Shown here: positions 58,636 to 64,000 of the stretch, one piece after another
Position numbering within the stretch: position 1 is the first letter of the stretch
Layout: every line of letters starts with the position of its first letter
Source: Acrasis kona
Taxonomy: Eukaryota; Heterolobosea; Eutetramitea; Acrasida; Acrasidae
Length of the DNA stretch: 64,000 nucleotides
Assembly: GCA_026419775.2 (NCBI GenBank)
Contig: JAOPGA020001843.1
Location: 1 to 64,000 of the forward strand
Direction: 5' to 3'
The notes under the pieces: model-generated
Database searches by the model: none
What the model saw: the letters and a program-made list of their open reading frames with translations, nothing else
Told to the model about the DNA's origin: nothing
Program-made: the position numbers and the translations under genes

Positions 58636-59807
58636 TTATGTTAATTTGTTTATTATAAAGGTACTCATGACTGATGTTCTCCTGGTGTTAGTTGTCGTGC
58701 AAGTAACTACATTTTTTGCTGCTGCCATTTGGTTGAAAACATCACCAAAATATGATTTCGATCCTACTATGAAAGTGCACCCAACAGAAAGCACACCATC
58801 AACCTCATCTTCCGCCTTCACTGCATTCTTGTACAAGTTTTGGTTGAGGCTTGGTTGAACAGTGTCGGATAACAGAGTTATGACTGGCTTAGAGTCAACA
58901 ACTTTTACTATACCTTTGCGAGCTGGGGGGATTAGGGAAAGTGGATTGGGCTGTATCCTCCATACATTCAAACGCAGTTTCGCCTAAACTAAACAGATGG
59001 CCCTTAGGATCGAAGAATTTACGGTCAGAGGATCTCTCGCATGCGGCAAAAATACGACCAGAGTACGACAACGAGAGATATGCTCCAACAATTAGTACAG
59101 ATCTGGCATTTGCTGTAGTCTCTAATTTCAAGCCATCCGATGTAAAATTCATAGTTTTTGGTTTACGGTTCGCGTCCACCCCACTTGAAAGGAGTAGATT
59201 GGATAGGATGTCAATACTTACTGCAGCCGCTTGATATGGAGCAGTTTTTCCATATTTGTCCTTGGCAGTGAAGGCAAGATCCCAAGTTCCAGCATAAAAT
59301 TTATCATCGTCAGAAATGGACCTTAGGACAACAGTTGAATTAGGGTCGACATCATCCTTCACTAACTTGGCTAGTTGTTTTGCTAATTCTACAGCCGTGA
59401 TGAATGCTTTTGACTAGATAGTACTTTGAATGAAATAGTTTTTGAACTAGGGAGTGTTGGTGCAGTTTTATCGGACACTGTTATTTTGAATGATTTTGAG
59501 GTCGTTGCCTTTGATGGGTCGGTGGCAGTGCAATTCACTTCACTGACACCAAGTGGGAATGGAGATCCTGATGCAGGAACGCACGACAAGTTGTCGAGGG
59601 TGCCCTTTGAAACAGAGAAAGTGACATTGGTTAAAACTGCTCTAGCTTCTACTTCGATGTCGGCTGGCACTGTCAGAGTTGGAGCAGGGTCACGGTACGC
59701 AATGATTGGTGGTATTTCCGCTTTGGGTGTAATGCTCAAGGGTGACACAGCAGCACTTACTAGAGCAGCAGCGCGACGACGATAACTGCTACGAACTTTT
59801 GTACCAT
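58636..59807 (-). pseudogene. Secreted HYR-domain protein with frame breaks
   Basis: Starts with a signal peptide (MVQKFVAVIVVALLL, ATG at 59807). A hyalin-repeat (HYR) domain follows (TLTVPADIEVEA ... VNCTATDPSKATTSKSFKITV), then a helical/beta C-terminal domain (DDVDPNSTVVLRSISDDDKF; KVVDSKPVITLLSDTVQ). The frames do not join cleanly. A 26-nt GT-AG intron at 59760-59735 would fix the first junction but is shorter than any other here. One A seems missing in the run at 59408-59411, and one C extra in the C6 run at 58925-58930 (minus sense). Either a decaying gene or a whole gene with assembly errors; homopolymer placement favours errors. Confidence 0.5.
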
Positions 59808-60108
59808 TTTATTTTTGCATCCACTACTGTTTTATTATTAATCGTTTGCCCCATGTGCCATTTCATTTTGCACCCACTAAAATATAATTTATTCTGCCCA
59901 TCGCCGGAACTTGCTTTGTACAAAGCGTTTGCTTCTATCTGGATGCTTTACAGTGCATTTAAAAATTGATTTATTATAATAAATATCATCAGATCTTCAC
60001 CGTAGTGATGAACGCATCGATGTTTTTACGATAAGTGGAATCATACATAAAAGTAACTTAAATTATATTAAGGACACACTAAAAATAATATGTTATTCTA
60101 TAAAAAGA

Positions 60109-60855
60109 ATGGAAGTCATATGTCACGGACAAACCCCAGAACTATTAAAAGAAGTTTCTAAAAGTAAAACACACACAAACATGAACGATCACATTCAACC
60201 GATCATCAGCAGCGACAACCAACACCTTAACAAGGACGGCGATAGACTACTTTCGTCACCATTATATTATGAATTTACAGATGAGCCAAACAAGGAAATT
60301 AGGGAGTACGATATTGGAGAAAGATTAACAAGCAAAAGGAGAACCGCATTGTTGGTAGTATGGCTTGTTCAGGGTGCGTTAGCTTCCCTTACCATAATGG
60401 CCAACGTACATTCCGCCATAGATATCTGGGAGTGTGGAACATACTTTGGTGTATTTTACACATTCTCCAAGGCTCTTCTATTCACAGAAGTGGCAAGCAT
60501 CGTTATACAGTTGGGTTGCACCGCTTTATGCTTGATTGCAAAGAAGCACAACCTAATGATAGTGTATACAAGCGTACTTTATGTATTCGTTTCGTTAATA
60601 TTCTTTATCGGTAAAGCAGCAATCTTGTCATCAAATCCTGCCTCAACTTGTACGTTTGTACCCAAACACACCGAAAATTGGATGTTGGCAACACTTGGAC
60701 TCAGCTTTTTGATAGGATTGGTTTCACTTGTTCAAATCATCACTATATTAAAAGTATCCGATGAACCAAGACTTCAGGAAGATGTAGTTGTAGAACCAAC
60801 TCCAGATTATGCAAAGGAGAAGCTAATAGAATCAGAGATTTCTTCTCCCGCCTAA
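60109..60855 (+). CDS. Four-span membrane protein, unknown
   Basis: Intronless, 248 residues (a second ATG at 60181 is possible). A polar N-terminal 80 residues is followed by about four hydrophobic spans (TALLVVWLVQGALASL; FTEVASIVIQLGCTALCL; IVYTSVLYVFVSLIFFIG; LATLGLSFLIGLVSLVQII) and an acidic tail. The short loops and even spacing suit a tetraspan protein. No tetraspanin CCG motif is present. Family and function not recognised. Confidence 0.6.
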   Translation: MEVICHGQTPELLKEVSKSKTHTNMNDHIQPIISSDNQHLNKDGDRLLSSPLYYEFTDEPNKEIREYDIGERLTSKRRTALLVVWLVQGALASLTIMANVHSAIDIWECGTYFGVFYTFSKALLFTEVASIVIQLGCTALCLIAKKHNLMIVYTSVLYVFVSLIFFIGKAAILSSNPASTCTFVPKHTENWMLATLGLSFLIGLVSLVQIITILKVSDEPRLQEDVVVEPTPDYAKEKLIESEISSPA

Positions 60856-61087
60856 ATAAATGTACATAAGATGTTTAATATGTAGATGATTTGTTATTAT
60901 CACCTTTAATTCTGATTTCGAGTAGACTCAAACAATTAATGGTGCATTTTAGTCCCCGCACTATAATAAGCGCAAGAGTTGGAAATAAAAACTCAGGATG
61001 TTTTGTTGTCCCTGATAGAATCTTTGACTCTGGGGTTGATTGAAGATTCAAGGACTTTTTACAATAAAATAATAATAGAAAAAGATA

Positions 61088-61378
61088 ATGCTGACGAGAA
61101 GACTGCTATCAAGCGCCGCAAGCATCCAAGTGCGATGCTTTGCAACATCCACAAGATATCTCAATGAGGACCAGAGCAACATGAAGAAAGAGTACAGAGA
61201 CGAATCAATTAAAAAAGACATTCAAAAAAAGGAAATACAGATCGGCCAAATAGAACAGACTATGGGAGCATTGGAAAGTGATGCCGGCACCATCATACAT
61301 AATACCCATATGGCATTGAAGGGTAAAGAAAAGCAGTTAATTGGTAGGGAGAGGGTAGCTCAAAACCAATCTGAATAA
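61088..61378 (+). CDS. Small mitochondrial-type protein
   Basis: 96 residues. The first 27 residues (MLTRRLLSSAASIQVRCFATST) look like a mitochondrial targeting presequence: no acidic residues, with Arg, Ser and Leu. The rest is charged and helical (EYRDESIKKDIQKKEIQIGQIEQ), reminiscent of small ATP-synthase regulators or stress proteins, but no family motif is seen. Confidence 0.5.
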   Translation: MLTRRLLSSAASIQVRCFATSTRYLNEDQSNMKKEYRDESIKKDIQKKEIQIGQIEQTMGALESDAGTIIHNTHMALKGKEKQLIGRERVAQNQSE

Positions 61379-61879
61379 ACTCTAATTAACAAGTACATTA
61401 TAACGCACTTTTATAAACGCACGCCAATCGAATGTTTAATTAATAAACTAAATTTAAAGTACATTAGGGAGTGCTTTACATTTTAAAAGCGTCCGTACGT
61501 ATTCCTAGATCGGTCATCTTACCACATGCACTTAAAAACCTCCTCTTTATAAAAAAGGACAATACGCGCTGCAGTTACATCACATCAATTCAATCAATTT
61601 GCATTTAATTTTGGAAAAAAGTCGAGATGTAACCACTCGAAGCACAATGCATACTTTCCTTCAAGTCATGAATCCTTGACTTTCAACAGCGCGACGGAAA
61701 AAGAAAATTTGAAAGATAAAATTAAAATTCCAAAAATACTTTAATTTAGCGCTCTCTGAAGGCTGTTATAAGTTCGATCTGTTTGAACATGAAGCCCAAA
61801 ATAATTTCATTTCGAAACGAAACAACTTACTTCAACTCAATGCACTTTATCCCCAACAGCATTATCACAAACAACATCA
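61379..61879. other. Intergenic stretch, nothing recognised
   Basis: About 500 bp without a convincing coding frame or RNA gene. Several in-frame ATGs near 61783-61790 open a 75-codon frame that overlaps the next gene's start in another frame; it may be an alternative N-terminus but is not supported otherwise. Confidence 0.3.
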
Positions 61880-62650
61880 ATGACATTTACGAACAAGACA
61901 CTCAATACATCCCCCTCAGTACTACCGACTATTATGCCTCATTCCCAATCAAACAAGAGAGACACATCAAACATACCATTCTGGCTTGGAAACGAGGACA
62001 CAGATCATATTAACGCAATCTTTCATCAATATGAAACGCTTCTTTGTATGAAGCCCAACCACAATCAATTTATAGGAAGAGTGGAACGCCATCCCTGCTT
62101 GCAAAAAGAAGGTTTAGTAACCATTGACAATATATTTATATACCGAAACGACCCCATTTTTTGGGGAAAAGCCATGCCAAGAATCAAAAAGATTGTAGTA
62201 GAGACCACATGGAGCGAACAAGACGGCATGCCTATAAAAATGTGCAAAACATCAGAGCGAACTACAAACCAAAACGGACAAACAACCTTTCAGTTATACT
62301 CTTTTCCCATTTTTGAGTGTACAGGAGACAAACCACAATACGTATACAACCACGGCGGTGCTTACAATTGCTGTTGGGAAGTCGGCTACGCAGACTACTT
62401 TAATCAATGCGCTCAAAAAGCTCTTTTCAAGGAAGTCATACAAGAGGGTACGGACGAGGAACAAGAAGATGACAGTGACGACGAATACGAATATGAGGAG
62501 GAAGAGGAAGACCAACAAGAACAGCGGAAACAAGTAGTCGATTATTCTTATCTTCTACAACAAAATGATTCATACTCCCTGGATAATTTTGCTATTGCGA
62601 GTTGCATCTCCGAACAAGAAGATTGGGACGATGACGAATGGGATGAGTAG
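61880..62650 (+). CDS. Hypothetical acidic-tailed protein
   Basis: 256 residues from the ATG at 61880. The middle has aromatic and cysteine residues (FECTGDKPQYVYNHGGAYNCCWEVGYADYF). The C-terminal third is strongly acidic (DDSDDEYEYEEEEEDQQEQ). No signal peptide or span. No family recognised. Nuclear or chaperone-like behaviour is a guess from the acidic tail. Confidence 0.5.
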   Translation: MTFTNKTLNTSPSVLPTIMPHSQSNKRDTSNIPFWLGNEDTDHINAIFHQYETLLCMKPNHNQFIGRVERHPCLQKEGLVTIDNIFIYRNDPIFWGKAMPRIKKIVVETTWSEQDGMPIKMCKTSERTTNQNGQTTFQLYSFPIFECTGDKPQYVYNHGGAYNCCWEVGYADYFNQCAQKALFKEVIQEGTDEEQEDDSDDEYEYEEEEEDQQEQRKQVVDYSYLLQQNDSYSLDNFAIASCISEQEDWDDDEWDE

Positions 62651-63319
62651 TGATTCATGTATTTTTATAAACTTTTTTTATTACGAACCATCATGTATAA
62701 TGTTGTTTGGAATTTATTGTCGTTCCTAGAATGTTCAAATGTGTGGTATCATCGGCCTATTGACTGAGGTTTGATTTGTAGCGGTGAAGGACCCATTCAA
62801 ATGTCATACAGTAAAAAAGGTACGAATAAAATGAATTCTATTTGTAGATGCAATCTAAACCACTGGTCCCTTGAAAATTGGAACACCGGATTAGTTCACC
62901 AATCAGGAGCAAATTTTCAACAGCCACTGAAAGAATTGTGAACACTTATTACAATATTTATCATTAGATTAATTACCATTTGCGGATCCGTTGTTTAACG
63001 GTTCGTAAACACTCTCATATCGTGGGCTGACTTGGTCGTTTAATCCTTATCTATTGCTTTAAACTTGTTCGCTATCTTGTGAGCATCACATCAAGTACAA
63101 ACAAGCAGCGAGATGGAAGAAGGATGGTGGAGTTAGAAGAACAGTTTAGATGAAGCTTTTATATATTAACCTACTACCATGTACCCACTATAAGCCTTTT
63201 GCTTCTTCAAAATCGATAGTTAATAATTTTGAACAGAAAAATAAATCCGGTTACGTTCGAAACCCTTTTTTAGATTACTTTTGTTTCATCAACAACCCAA
63301 ACAAAAATACGGACATATC
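62651..63319. other. Intergenic stretch, one doubtful frame
   Basis: About 670 bp. A plus-strand frame at 63150-63467 contains CPICTH but overlaps the HARE-HTH gene in another frame and lacks other support. Nothing else recognised. Confidence 0.3.
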
Positions 63320-64000
63320 ATGCCCAATATGTACCCACAGCAAACAACACACGGAATGGAGTGTAACAGACTACTTCAAAGCTTTTGCTCCTTTGTACCC
63401 CCTCGAAGTGTTGAGGAGGAATACAAAATCCCTTCCATTAAGGCTTTGTTGGGAGAAGAATTCGTAGTGCCCCCTATATCTGACCTAATGTTGCAACCAA
63501 ATAACTCAAGGCTCACTGGGGAGTACCTTCATAATACATACGGTTCCACCGTTAACACGACTCCGCGCATCGTGTGCACTAATACACTTACGGGGAGGTC
63601 TGACCAGAATGAAGTATTGCCATCTGTACAGCATATACAGCAGGGTACAACGGCCTTCGAACGATCGGGTCCTAGTCAGCCATGTTCAAAACAAGTGTAC
63701 AGCAAAAAGAAAATGTCCTTTGGTAAAGCAGCATTAACTTTATTAAAAGAAAGTAGGGTACCAATGACAACAACAGAGTTAGTTAGGCGTGCTATTGAGA
63801 GAGGAATTATAAAAAGCAGTAGTCGTACACCTCAGTTTATTATGGGAACAGACATTAGTAGGGACATGAAGAAGAAGGGAGACAATAGCATGTTCGTTAG
63901 GATAAGTCCAGGCACATATGGCATAAAAGGAATAGATTACTCTGCACTTGAAAAAGAACTATCGTTCAACGAAAATATTACGCTTATAAAGAAATACAAG
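63320..64000 (+). CDS. HARE-HTH domain protein, cut by window end
   Basis: Open for 227 codons from an ATG at 63320 to the end of the window without a stop. The first 125 residues are unassigned. From about residue 130 the sequence SFGKAALTLLKESRVPMTTTE, then LVRRAIERGIIKSSSRTPQ, DISRDMKKKGDNSMFVRISPGTYGI matches the HARE-HTH (HB1/ASXL/restriction endonuclease helix-turn-helix) domain along its whole length. HARE-HTH is found in eukaryotic chromatin proteins and bacterial RNA polymerase delta and restriction systems, and is thought to bind modified DNA or chromatin. The rest of the protein lies outside the window. Confidence 0.78.
   Translation, partial: MPNMYPQQTTHGMECNRLLQSFCSFVPPRSVEEEYKIPSIKALLGEEFVVPPISDLMLQPNNSRLTGEYLHNTYGSTVNTTPRIVCTNTLTGRSDQNEVLPSVQHIQQGTTAFERSGPSQPCSKQVYSKKKMSFGKAALTLLKESRVPMTTTELVRRAIERGIIKSSSRTPQFIMGTDISRDMKKKGDNSMFVRISPGTYGIKGIDYSALEKELSFNENITLIKKYK

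Noticed and set aside
63150-63467. Separate zinc-finger gene with CPICTH
   Set aside because: It overlaps the well-supported HARE-HTH frame and has no second zinc half.

Overview
The window is nuclear DNA of a compact, AT-rich microbial eukaryote. Genes on both strands have GT-AG introns, most only 34-48 nt long, and very little spacer. An intron-bearing tRNA-Tyr, an INO80 actin-related protein, NatB, SNARE, golgin, myosin and myotubularin genes all mark it as eukaryotic. The mix of an unconventional myosin, RGS/START/DEP signalling, giant VWA adhesins and secreted proteins suggests a free-living amoeboid or flagellate protist. I cannot name the lineage from sequence alone; Amoebozoa and Heterolobosea are the obvious candidates.

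Layout. 0-3.7 kb: an M50B-like membrane protease, an unknown protein, and two tiny genes (SERF and SMIM13 families). 3.6-8.6 kb: ARP5 (minus) and NAA25 (plus) start 30 bp apart. 8.7-10.4 kb: an IQ/charged-helix protein. 10.4-14.2 kb: sparse, with a MYND-like relic, one unknown gene and an orphan exon. 14.2-23.9 kb: a giant surface protein of about 3,236 residues with about 30 Ig/cadherin-like repeats and a C-terminal VWA domain. 24-31.6 kb: a LURP/tubby-like protein, tRNA-Tyr, a small RBR-like protein, a broken P-loop NTPase, an FAD oxidoreductase and a GRAB-domain golgin. 31.7-35.7 kb: four secreted or membrane proteins in a row, two of them tandem paralogues. 35.7-41.6 kb: a nine-exon myosin. 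41.6-43 kb: a gene graveyard that includes a copied scrap of myosin exon 1. 43-51.4 kb: a secreted protein, a ZIP transporter, a small membrane protein, a fatty acid desaturase, an 88-residue overlapping gene, a T/S-rich protein, a CRAL-TRIO protein, Bud23 and a Qa-SNARE-like protein with a CaaX end. 51.5-56.4 kb: an RGS-START-DEP-C2 protein and a myotubularin. 57-64 kb: a coiled-coil protein, an HYR-domain secreted protein with reading-frame breaks, a four-TM protein, a mitochondrial-like small protein, an acidic unknown protein and a HARE-HTH protein cut by the window end.

How they fit together. Most genes are unrelated housekeeping functions (chromatin, N-terminal acetylation, rRNA methylation, phosphoinositides, membrane traffic). 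The 31.7-35.7 kb run and the giant repeat protein look like cell-surface biology. Gene models were checked by requiring the summed exon length to be a multiple of three. They pass, except four plus-strand genes that each carry exactly one extra base and one minus-strand gene with several breaks. Convergent coding regions repeatedly touch or overlap, so antisense 3' transcript overlap is expected.
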